Shown in pieces: positions 42,169 to 49,031 of a stretch of DNA of 64,000 nt. The notes beneath the pieces were generated by a model. It searched no databases. It saw only the letters and a program-made list of their open reading frames with translations, and had not been told where the DNA came from. The stretch covers positions 1 to 64,000 of the forward strand of contig DASYRN010000041.1 in assembly GCA_036004365.1 (NCBI GenBank). The letters are read 5' to 3'. Every line of letters starts with the position of its first letter. The first letter of the stretch is position 1. Origin of the DNA: DP-36 sp036004365. GTDB lineage: Bacteria > Desulfobacterota > Binatia > UBA9968. Both the position numbers and the translations under genes were made by a program.

Positions 42169-42534
42169 ATGACAGAGCAGCAAAAAAGAGAGCTTGCTCA
42201 AGATACCGGCGACGCACTTGGGGACCTGGTCCTAGAGCGAGTCGTTGGAAGGGTTGTGGACAGATACAGCGCTGAGATTGCCCGTCTTGACAAGGCCGTC
42301 CTTGAGCGTGAAACAGGGATTGCTGAGCGCAATGATCACACAGCGAAATTGGACAAAGGCATTGCCGAGCGAACGGCGACAATTTCGGAGTTGAGTAAGA
42401 AAATGGGGGAATTGGAATTAAGGGAAAAAGCATCGGAGATGAGATGTGTTGATCTGGAGGCCAAGGAAAAGAAATTGGGGCGCCGCATCGAAATTCTAAA
42501 CAGACCTTATCCGAGGAGGCACGGTCATGAGTGA
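42169..42534 (+). CDS. Coiled-coil element protein 1
   Basis: The ATG at 42169 follows AAAGGAGGGATTTGAG. The 121-residue product is almost entirely helical, with heptad-like repeats (RLDKAVLERETGIAERNDHTAK and LDKGIAERTATISELSKKMG in pieces) typical of a coiled coil. Phage tail-assembly or recombination accessory proteins can look like this, but no specific family is recognised. Its end overlaps the next start by eight bases (ATGAGTGA). Confidence 0.6.
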   Translation: MTEQQKRELAQDTGDALGDLVLERVVGRVVDRYSAEIARLDKAVLERETGIAERNDHTAKLDKGIAERTATISELSKKMGELELREKASEMRCVDLEAKEKKLGRRIEILNRPYPRRHGHE

Positions 42535-43132
42535 TCTAGAAGACTATGACAAGATCCTTGAGGACAGAGCGAAGCGGGAGAGGGAGGCCAAGTTGCGCGA
42601 GTATCGCGAGGCCATGGGGGACATTCCGCAGCGTGCCGAGAAAGCACGTCAAGCTCTTATTGCCTTCGGTAAAGATAGGAAACTCAGGCACGGTCTTGAG
42701 AGCTTGAAAAAACATGATGTTCCGCAAGCTTGGTATTACCCGTCGAAGCTCCAAGAGTTACTTCGCAAGTTGTTAGCTCATCGTAAGCAGGCGCTTGAGC
42801 AGCTCGAGCAAGCTCCATCCCTGATTCAGAAGGAATTGGACGCGATTGAGAGTCGCGGACCCAGAGATTTCAGCTATGCGCCAGCCAAACTTGTGGACCG
42901 TGACAAAGCGGCCCTACAGCAGTGGATTGATAAAGCGGAAACTTTTGAGGCGGGTTTGAGAGACATTGCGGCGCTTGAAAAAGAATTTAAAGAGTTACAG
43001 GCGTCGTTCGCTGCGCGTGAGAATCAGGGCGGAGGCCATCCTCTCCCGGACAGTCGTGGCGCCTACGAAGCGCCGCCAAAAATGGAAGCGCCTACGTCGC
43101 GGCTGGCAAAGTTCGATCCGCGCCAAGAGTAA
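42527..43132 (+). CDS. Coiled-coil element protein 2
   Basis: This 201-residue, highly charged helical protein has KILEDRAKREREAKLREYRE at the N-terminus and a second helical region (LAHRKQALEQLEQAPSLIQK). A QGGGHPLPDSRGAYEAPPK linker precedes a short C-terminal segment. The start overlaps the previous gene, and the stop shares bases with the next start (TAATG), so the three genes are one translation unit. Role unknown. Confidence 0.6.
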   Translation: MSDLEDYDKILEDRAKREREAKLREYREAMGDIPQRAEKARQALIAFGKDRKLRHGLESLKKHDVPQAWYYPSKLQELLRKLLAHRKQALEQLEQAPSLIQKELDAIESRGPRDFSYAPAKLVDRDKAALQQWIDKAETFEAGLRDIAALEKEFKELQASFAARENQGGGHPLPDSRGAYEAPPKMEAPTSRLAKFDPRQE

Positions 43133-43431
43133 TGGAAGAGGAAAAGAAATCTCCGTGCGACATCGCTCTAGAGGCGGCCAAAAAGGCCGAGCTTGCCATC
43201 CTCGGCGATATCCAGAAAGCGCAATTAGAGGCACCTCAGATCAAGCCGGAAAAGAAGAAAAGGGGATATATGTATATGCGTATCCTAATAACGGGGGGTG
43301 CGAAAATGAAAGTCAGAGTGAACCTAACGCTGGACGACGCGACCTGGGAGAAATTCAGAATCCGGGCGATTCAAGAAAAAACGTCGGGCTCCGCGATCAT
43401 AGACCGGTTTGATGGGGGCCTATCTCGGTGA
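43132..43431 (+). CDS. Element protein with ribbon-helix-helix-like C-terminus
   Basis: The 99-residue product has a charged helical N-terminal half (CDIALEAAKKAELAILGDIQ). A C-terminal segment follows, MKVRVNLTLDDATWEKFRIR and AIQEKTSGSAIIDRF, which fits the CopG/ribbon-helix-helix pattern of one strand and two helices. An internal ATG at 43306 could start the RHH part alone. RHH proteins are DNA-binding repressors or antitoxin-like regulators; here it may control the element. The end overlaps the excisionase-type gene by four bases. Confidence 0.5.
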   Translation: MEEEKKSPCDIALEAAKKAELAILGDIQKAQLEAPQIKPEKKKRGYMYMRILITGGAKMKVRVNLTLDDATWEKFRIRAIQEKTSGSAIIDRFDGGLSR

Positions 43432-43730
43432 ATCTCCTTACCCCACAAGAGGCCGCAAACCTGCTCAAGGTAAGCGAGCGCACGCTAAGGCGGCTAAAAC
43501 TGCCGCGGGTGAAGCTCGGAAAGCAGTATAGGTATAGGCCGGCGGATATTGACGGGTTTATAAACCTTCATCTCGAATACCCAGAAATCGGGGGGCACAA
43601 TGTCAGTAGAATACAGAGAAAACCGAAAAAAGTGGGGTTACAGGTTCTACCTTCGCGGGCAATGCTTCAAGCGATACGCTTGGGACAGCAAAACGGAGGC
43701 GAAACAGGCGGAGCGGGAAGCGCAAGTTGA
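43428..43730 (+). CDS. Excisionase-type helix-turn-helix protein
   Basis: A GTG at 43428 starts MNLLTPQEAANLLKVSERTL, then RRLKLPRVKLGKQYRYRPAD and IDGFINL. This is the HTH_17/excisionase domain, which bends DNA at attachment sites or selects the direction of recombination. The frame runs on to 43730, but the coding sequence after about residue 55 overlaps the integrase start at 43600 and looks non-conserved. Position directly before the integrase is typical of an xis gene. Confidence 0.65.
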   Translation: MNLLTPQEAANLLKVSERTLRRLKLPRVKLGKQYRYRPADIDGFINLHLEYPEIGGHNVSRIQRKPKKVGLQVLPSRAMLQAIRLGQQNGGETGGAGSAS

Positions 43731-44871
43731 GGCCAGGAAGAATCCAGGGCTACAGCCTGCGGCTTTGGCGACAGCAAGCGGCGCTTATCTCATAGCCTAG
43801 CGGGAAGAGGCCGGTCGAAGTGGCGGATAGACGGTTTAAACTATGCCTTCAAGGCGCATATCATCCCGCACTTTGGCGAGTCGGCTTTGATAACTGACTT
43901 GACGCCACAAATGGTCGAGAATTTCATCGCGGCGCTGAAACGAAAGAGGCTCAAGAACAAGACAGTCAAGAACATCATCACGGACCTACGAGCGATGTTT
44001 AATTGGGCGATGGAAGAAGACATCAACCTTGTGGCGAGAAACCCGGTAACAAAGAAGGTGGCCAAGCTCATCGGGAGCACCAGAGCGGTTAAGGCGCCGA
44101 TTAATCCCAGATGGTTCGACATCGCGGCGAGCGCAATCGAGAATAAGCGCGATCGGGCTTGGTTCGATGTTACGCGCTATCTCGGGATGAGAAAAGACGA
44201 AGCCAACAGGCTTCAGTGGTCAGATATCAACTGGAGCGCGGGCAAAGTAAGAATACCCGGAACAAAAACGGATGAAGCGGAAGCATGGCTGCCGGTGGCT
44301 CTAAAGACATTGAGAGAATTATACGACTCGGCGGACAGGGATAAATCGCCCTACGTATTCCCTGGAAGGTCAGCGCAAACAAAAAGGGAAGAAAATCTAC
44401 AGCCGGCGTAGAGTCTTTGAGAGAATCCAGCGGGTGACGGCTGTCAAGAAATATATGAGGCAGAAGTTAAGCTATGAGCAGGCCATGGAGGCGTGCAGCA
44501 AAGAGGGCTTTAAGGGCGGCATTCACCTTGCGCCAAAGGACCTGCGCGACTTCTTCTGTACTGAGATTGCAGCCAAGTCGGATGATGCAAGCGTGGCCAT
44601 GCGGCTGATGAGGCATACGAGCTTAGCGACTACGACTAAGTACATGAGAACGGTGGAAACAAGGATGAGAGAAGCGGTTGAAAATCTTGGAGGCGGTTTT
44701 GGAGGCGATCCAATGGCCGGAAAAGGTCATGAAATGTCGCAACTGGCCAAGTTAGAAGAAATGAAAAAATTTGCCAGGGACTTGATAAAGCACGGAAATC
44801 TAAAAGGGATTTTTGGTGGCGGTGGACAGACTCGAACTGTCGACTCCGCGGATATGAGCCGCGTGCTCTGA
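43600..44871 (+). pseudogene. Tyrosine-type integrase, broken by two frameshifts
   Basis: Piece one (43600-43800) is the arm-binding N-terminus: MSVEYRENRKKWGYRFYLRG. Piece two (frame ending 44411) has the core-binding helix bundle (MVENFIAALKRKRLKNKTVK) and the first catalytic Arg in RYLGMRKDEANRLQW. Piece three (44434-44871) has the His/Arg box in HLAPKDLRDFF and the region LMRHTSLATTTKYMRTV with His and the nucleophile Tyr. Frame changes occur near 43790 and 44400. The last codons run into tRNA-Met on the opposite strand, the normal position for an integrase beside its attachment site. Confidence 0.8.
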
Positions 44872-44890
44872 CCAACTGAGCTACACCGCC
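44814..44890 (-). tRNA. tRNA-Met (CAT), elongator type
   Basis: On the minus strand the 77-base gene folds with acceptor GGCGGTG paired to CACCGCC, a D arm GCTCAGTTGGTCAGAGC, an anticodon stem CGCGG/CCGCG closing loop CTCATAT with anticodon CAT, a T arm with GTTCGAGTC, and an encoded CCA. A CAT anticodon could also be tRNA-Ile with lysidine, but the body looks like elongator Met. The 3' half is the likely attachment site of the adjacent integrase. Confidence 0.9.
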
Positions 44891-44963
44891 ACGCGAACCA
44901 ATTTTGCAGTGGGCTTCAAAAGACTTAGATAGAAGTGTTATTATTGGAGGCCCTAATTGAAAG

Positions 44964-45698
44964 TCAAGCTGTAGGGGTGAAAAACGGAGTCTTTTGCTTC
45001 CATTGATTGGCGACGCTCTTTCGAACCACCGTTTTTTTTCGCCTTTCAATTTGAAAGAGGATTTTGTCTTGAACCTCTAGGCAACTAAGTTGGTTTCCAT
45101 AGACAAGACCGGTGTCCAAACCAATCTTGTAGGGAAGATCAAAGAACACCTCCCTATGAGGAGTATGACCAAAGAGAACGGTGTAGGGAAGGGCGTGAGG
45201 GTTGAAAATAAATTCATCGCGGATCCAGAGAAGTTCCTTCTCCTTTTGCTCATTTAGAGGCCTCAAAGGATGAATACCGGCGTGAACACAAAGAAAGGGC
45301 TCTATCAAGCAATAGGTTCGGAGACTTTTCAAAAAGTCTATATGACTTCGCGGAATACGGAAATCGGCCTCCTGCGCAGAGATTATCGTAGGAGCGATCC
45401 CGTAACTGGTCAAGGTTGTGCCTCCACCGTTGAAAAGAAAGATTTCGCTATTCTTGCCTGGTAGGTCTAGGTAGGAAAGAAACATATCCTCGTGATTACC
45501 CTTGAGAAAGATAAACTCTTGTTGTCCTATTTTTTGCCGTTCAATAAGGTGGGAGATGACCCCCTTTGGGTCAGGGCCGCGGTCTATATAATCTCCCAAG
45601 AAAACAAGGCGATCCGAAGGTTCAAGGGGCAGCGAGTCCAGGAGACATTCTAGTTCCCCGAGGCAACCGTGGATATCTCCAACAACGTAAGATCTCAT
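44964..45698 (-). CDS. PPP-family metallophosphoesterase
   Basis: The 244-residue protein has the complete phosphoprotein-phosphatase metal set: VVGDIHGCLGEL, FLGDYIDRGPDP, FLKGNHEDMFL, LCVHAGIHP and VLFGHTPHREVF. It belongs to the bacterial serine/threonine phosphatase or diadenosine tetraphosphatase group, which acts on phosphoproteins or Ap4A in the cytoplasm. The gene ends 74 bases from tRNA-Met. Base composition of this and the next genes is visibly more AT-rich than the regions before 39 kb. Confidence 0.85.
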   Translation of the reverse strand: MRSYVVGDIHGCLGELECLLDSLPLEPSDRLVFLGDYIDRGPDPKGVISHLIERQKIGQQEFIFLKGNHEDMFLSYLDLPGKNSEIFLFNGGGTTLTSYGIAPTIISAQEADFRIPRSHIDFLKSLRTYCLIEPFLCVHAGIHPLRPLNEQKEKELLWIRDEFIFNPHALPYTVLFGHTPHREVFFDLPYKIGLDTGLVYGNQLSCLEVQDKILFQIERRKKTVVRKSVANQWKQKTPFFTPTA

Positions 45699-45802
45699 AG
45701 TCGTATCGTAGGCTACTCTCCTGTGTAGTGCAAGCCGGTTGAAAGGAGTTTCGTGTTAAAGATTTGAACTCCGGCGGTGGATTTGTTATTGAGCTTACAA
45801 GT

Positions 45803-46216
45803 ATGAAATTGCGCGATATTTATTCAAGTTACATAGTCGTGGCGGGTTTTGTGTTTCTTCTATTGGGTGTTGGCAATTGGGTGGTCGGCGCGGTGCAGAT
45901 CACAAGATATCAGGGGTTGCTGTTGAGGATAGCCCAAACCGGTCTTGAGGATAACTATCGTAGCTTTCAAGAGTTGGATCATCAAAAAAACGAAGAGGTG
46001 CTTCGCAGAATCAACCAAGATCGAGAAAAGTACAGTACCGCGCGGGTTAAACTCGACTTTTATTATGTTGTATTAAGCGGCGGAAGATTTCTCTTTTTCG
46101 TGGGGATCTTAGTGACATTTTTTGCCTTGATCCGTGTAATACGGCAAGACGCCGTCACAAAAATGAGAAGACTAACAGCTAAGCCGGTTGAGAATCACAG
46201 TTCTATCAAATTGTGA
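45803..46216 (+). CDS. Two-TM membrane protein
   Basis: The frame opens at a TTG at 45764; the ATG at 45803 is the first ATG but has no clear ribosome site, so the start is uncertain. The product (137 residues from ATG) has a TM helix near the N-terminus (YIVVAGFVFLLLGVGNWVVG), a polar helical loop of about 60 residues (RSFQELDHQKNEEVLRRINQ) and a second TM helix (GGRFLFFVGILVTFFALIRVI). No family is recognised. It is divergent from the phosphatase gene. Confidence 0.5.
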   Translation: MKLRDIYSSYIVVAGFVFLLLGVGNWVVGAVQITRYQGLLLRIAQTGLEDNYRSFQELDHQKNEEVLRRINQDREKYSTARVKLDFYYVVLSGGRFLFFVGILVTFFALIRVIRQDAVTKMRRLTAKPVENHSSIKL

Positions 46217-46231
46217 CCGATTTGGGTGTAG

Positions 46232-47254
46232 TTACTTTGAAGGTTTGGATTTTTGGTATTTTCGATAGTCGTAACCCGTTGCCATTGCCAGCAGAATGTC
46301 TTCCATACCTCCATCCTTTTCCCGGCGAAGGATCAAGAGGCGGTCGAAGAACTCTTTGAATTCTCTGTAACCTCTTTTTTCTTCCTCAATTTTTCGGAGA
46401 TAGAAATCTTTAATTCGGGTTACAGTGAATCTGAGTGCGGAAAAACGAAGCTCATTAGGAAAAGAATCCCATTCTGGCAGAGAAAGAGGGCGCAAACTTT
46501 CGTACCCCGCTATTAGAGGCTCGAACCGATCAATTCGGTACCGACCATCCAAATAGCAAAGGGCGTTTACTGCCGTGGCGAGATCATAAATAAGCTTTCC
46601 ACGACATGCGGCTTCAAAATCCAGAATCCCTACTACTCTCGAGCCGCGAAATTTTACATTGTCGGGAAAGAAATCGCCGTGAATAATCCCCTTTGGAAGG
46701 TTGTTATCCAGGTAGTTTTCCAAATATACGGTTTCGTCGTCTAGCACCCTTATGATATTTTTGAGATGGGACGGCAGTTGCTTTCTAACATCCCGATAAA
46801 TAGCTACAATTTTTGTAAAACCGAATCGATTATCAATCCCTTTCTTGTATCCTTTCCCTATGAGGTGGAGATTCGCGAGACTGTGGCCCATGGCTTCCAG
46901 TTGGGCCGAGGTCAGTGCTTCCAGAGGGAACTCTATTCCATCCAAGTATCGACTAATGGATAAGTATTTGCCGTGAAATTCGTAATAGTGTTTGCCCTTT
47001 TTGCTTTTGAGAGGTTGTGGACATGGGCAACCTTGGCGTTTGAGATAGAGAAGCAGCTCCAGTTCTTGTTTAATCTCGAGTTCGCTTTTTACTTCATCGA
47101 TTCTTACAAAAAAACGGCCTTTTTTTGTTTCGAGAAGGTAATGTGTATTAACAGACCCATTGCGGATGCCACTAAAGCTAACAATGTCACCCAGCGCGAA
47201 CTCGTCTGAGATTCGCCCGGCCTCTCTTTTTGTCAGACTTGTATAAATTGCCAT
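46232..47254 (-). CDS. thrB: Homoserine kinase, APH/choline-kinase fold (ThrB type II)
   Basis: The 340-residue protein begins MAIYTSLTKREAGRISDEFA and has the aminoglycoside-phosphotransferase fold. It carries GIRNGSVNTHYLLETKKGRF, the catalytic loop GIIHGDFFPDNVKF, and metal-binding ILDFEAACRGKL. The N-terminal VYTxLTxxEAxxxxxEFxLG pattern matches the non-GHMP homoserine kinases that make O-phosphohomoserine for threonine synthesis, rather than antibiotic kinases. No other threonine gene is nearby, so a related small-molecule kinase is possible. A strong promoter lies upstream. Confidence 0.75.
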   Translation of the reverse strand: MAIYTSLTKREAGRISDEFALGDIVSFSGIRNGSVNTHYLLETKKGRFFVRIDEVKSELEIKQELELLLYLKRQGCPCPQPLKSKKGKHYYEFHGKYLSISRYLDGIEFPLEALTSAQLEAMGHSLANLHLIGKGYKKGIDNRFGFTKIVAIYRDVRKQLPSHLKNIIRVLDDETVYLENYLDNNLPKGIIHGDFFPDNVKFRGSRVVGILDFEAACRGKLIYDLATAVNALCYLDGRYRIDRFEPLIAGYESLRPLSLPEWDSFPNELRFSALRFTVTRIKDFYLRKIEEEKRGYREFKEFFDRLLILRREKDGGMEDILLAMATGYDYRKYQKSKPSK

Positions 47255-47300
47255 TGATTTATTCTAGATAGCCTTTGGCTTAAAACCCGTCGGCCCATGT

Positions 47301-47328
47301 ATTTTATACTAGGATTAAAAAATGTCAA
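47301..47328 (-). promoter_or_regulatory. Sigma-70 promoter for the homoserine-kinase-like gene
   Basis: On the minus strand TTGACA (47328-47323) and TAAAAT (47306-47301) are 16 bases apart, about 47 bases before the ATG. Confidence 0.6.
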
Positions 47329-47526
47329 TATAAAAACGTTTTTCTATTTATAGCACTTTCAAATTTTAGTGTTTTATCTTAAGTATTTATCGCTACAAAT
47401 TCACGAATAGATCCTACAGAACATGGCAAGAATCGAACCTACCTGTGGTGTCTCAATGACCGTGTGGCTTCAGAGTCGTTCCCTTGACTGCTTGTTAACT
47501 GCACCTTATCCAAAGGAATTTTTTTC

Positions 47527-47554
47527 TTGACAAGGGCGCTGGGCTTTATCTAAT
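47527..47554 (+). promoter_or_regulatory. Sigma-70 promoter for the cold-shock gene, long 5' leader
   Basis: TTGACA at 47527-47532 and TCTAAT at 47549-47554 are 16 bases apart. The start codon is about 130 bases downstream of the expected transcription start, the kind of long leader that cold-shock mRNAs use for temperature-dependent folding. Confidence 0.6.
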
Positions 47555-47690
47555 GTCGCTCAACAAAAAGCGTGTCTTTGCCCAGCTTGATTGATTCGCA
47601 AATTGCATTACGAATCGGCTCCCAAAAGGAGCTCCGCGAGAGGTAGCCGCGCAACATAGCGGCTGGTTTAGAGAGGCAGGAGGCGTAATC

Positions 47691-47891
47691 ATGGCGACTG
47701 GAAAGGTCAAGTGGTTTAATAATGCAAAAGGATATGGGTTTATCGAGAAAGAAGGGGGTGGCGATGTTTTTGTGCATTATACAGCTATCCAAGGGGATGG
47801 ATTCAAAACGCTTAACGAGGGACAAACGGTTGAGTTTGATATTACGCAGGGAGAAAAGGGTCCGCAGGCAATTAACGTTGTTAAAGTCTGA
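47691..47891 (+). CDS. Cold-shock domain protein (CspA family)
   Basis: The 66-residue protein is a complete single OB-fold cold-shock protein: MATGKVKWFNNAKGYGFIEK with RNP1, DVFVHYTAIQGDGFKTLNEG with RNP2, then GQTVEFDITQGEKGPQAINV. It binds single-stranded RNA and DNA and acts as an RNA chaperone. GGAGGCGTAATC provides the ribosome site. Length matches the family. Confidence 0.95.
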   Translation: MATGKVKWFNNAKGYGFIEKEGGGDVFVHYTAIQGDGFKTLNEGQTVEFDITQGEKGPQAINVVKV

Positions 47892-47943
47892 AGTTGGTCG
47901 CAATAAGCGAGAAAACTGGCGACTCGGGCCCTCTGCAGAAAGA

Positions 47944-48318
47944 CTATCGGAGTAGTTTCTGGATTTTATTCTTCAGAATCGTGTAGTCCATGATAGGTTT
48001 CGCGATGTAATCATTGCAGCCGACATTAAGAGCCTTATCTTCATCGTTTTCCATTGCTTGAGCAGTTAGGGCGATAATAGGTAAGGCCTTTCCCCAAGTT
48101 GTTTTTCTCACGGCCTTGGTGGCTTCCCAACCATCCATTACAGGCATCTTCATGTCCATAATAATTAGATCCGGTGTGGACTTGCCTCCTATCTCAATAG
48201 CTTCCTTACCGTTGGTGGCAATCAAAACTTCATAGTTGCCCATGCCTTTAATTCTGTAAAGAAGGATCTCACGAGTGTCTTCATTGTCTTCAACAACAAG
48301 TATCCTTTTCGCTTCCAT
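47944..48318 (-). CDS. Stand-alone CheY-like response regulator
   Basis: This 124-residue protein is a single receiver domain: RILVVEDNEDTREILL with the acidic pocket, phospho-acceptor Asp in LIIMDMKMPVMDGWEA, Thr in IALTAQAM and Lys in YIAKPIMDY. No output domain is present, so it must act by protein contact. No kinase gene is adjacent. It is divergent from nuoB. Confidence 0.9.
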   Translation of the reverse strand: MEAKRILVVEDNEDTREILLYRIKGMGNYEVLIATNGKEAIEIGGKSTPDLIIMDMKMPVMDGWEATKAVRKTTWGKALPIIALTAQAMENDEDKALNVGCNDYIAKPIMDYTILKNKIQKLLR

Positions 48319-48383
48319 GCGAAACTCTGCGCCTTACGACAGCCGTTATATCCCGGAGCCAGGGTAAAACTTAGGGGTCCTAC

Positions 48384-48412
48384 TTGTCAAGCAGATAAAA
48401 GAATAATATAAA
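48384..48412 (+). promoter_or_regulatory. Sigma-70 promoter before nuoB and the sulfate genes
   Basis: TTGTCA at 48384-48389 and TATAAA at 48407-48412 are 17 bases apart, 38 bases before the nuoB start. Confidence 0.55.
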
Positions 48413-48450
48413 AATGAACAGCGATTCTGTCTGACTATTATTTTGGTGCC

Positions 48451-48939
48451 ATGTATACTGAAGCTGGCGAGGAGCAGTTGTTATCGCAAAGTGTGGTTGT
48501 GACCCGGCTTGATAAGGCACTTGGTTGGGCGCGCAAGTATTCGATTTTCCCTTACCCCTTTGCTACCGCATGCTGCGCCATGGAATATATGTCATTATCT
48601 ATGTCGCCGTATGATATTGACCGTTTCGGGGCGCTCTTGCCTCGCTTTAGTCCGAGACAAGCTGACTTGCTTATGGTCATAGGGACTGTGAATCATAAAT
48701 TGGCCCCGGTGCTGAAAAGAGTTTACGAGCAGATGGGTGAGCCGAAATGGGTCATGGCCTTTGGTGCTTGTGCAGCAAGTGGGGGTTTTTACGATAACTA
48801 CGCCACAGTTCAAGGAATTGATCGGATTATTCCGGTGGATGTTTATGTTGCTGGGTGTCCTCCCAGGCCTGAAGCGGTGCTGGATGGCTTAATGGAACTA
48901 CAGGGCAAAATAGCAAAGCAGTCCCATCCTCTCATTTAG
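48451..48939 (+). CDS. nuoB: NuoB-like 4Fe-4S subunit of complex I, orphan
   Basis: The 162-residue protein has all four N2-cluster ligands: Cys41 and Cys42 in TACCAMEYM, Cys107 in GACAASGG (GSCANSGG in most NuoB) and Cys136 in AGCPPRPEA. The core PxxYDIDRFG and VNHKLAPVLKRVYEQM are typical. NuoB carries the terminal iron-sulfur cluster that reduces quinone in NADH dehydrogenase. No other nuo gene is present, and a siroheme reductase follows 92 bases downstream, so it is either a displaced complex I gene or a dedicated electron carrier. Confidence 0.85.
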   Translation: MYTEAGEEQLLSQSVVVTRLDKALGWARKYSIFPYPFATACCAMEYMSLSMSPYDIDRFGALLPRFSPRQADLLMVIGTVNHKLAPVLKRVYEQMGEPKWVMAFGACAASGGFYDNYATVQGIDRIIPVDVYVAGCPPRPEAVLDGLMELQGKIAKQSHPLI

Positions 48940-49031
48940 AAAAAATTTTTTTGCTATAGTTGACTTTAGCGATTGGAAATTATAAGAATGGAGCAAATAC
49001 TGATCCCCAGACATTGTTAATGGAGATTTCT

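Larger units (their letters stand above)
39943..44871. mobile_element. Decayed integrative element next to tRNA-Met
   Basis: The interval has a broken tyrosine integrase abutting tRNA-Met at its right end, an excisionase-type HTH gene, small coiled-coil genes with overlapping starts and stops, a possible primase/replication C-terminal fragment, and a truncated DDE transposase at the left. None of these is shared with the flanking housekeeping genes. I could not find a left copy of the tRNA 3' end, so the left boundary is only approximate. Confidence 0.6.
47255..47690. other. Intergenic region with two promoters and a tRNA-like relic
   Basis: About 435 bases between divergent thrB-like and csp genes. 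It holds the thrB promoter (47301-47328), the csp promoter (47527-47554) and, on the minus strand at about 47423-47500, a stretch ending GGTTCGATTCTTGCCA that resembles a tRNA T arm but lacks a matching acceptor and anticodon stem. Confidence 0.45.

Noticed and set aside
47423..47500. Possible tRNA on the minus strand (T-arm-like GGTTCGATTC and a CTCTGAA loop)
   Set aside because: No acceptor stem pairs with the 3' end and the putative anticodon stem is mismatched; at best a relic.
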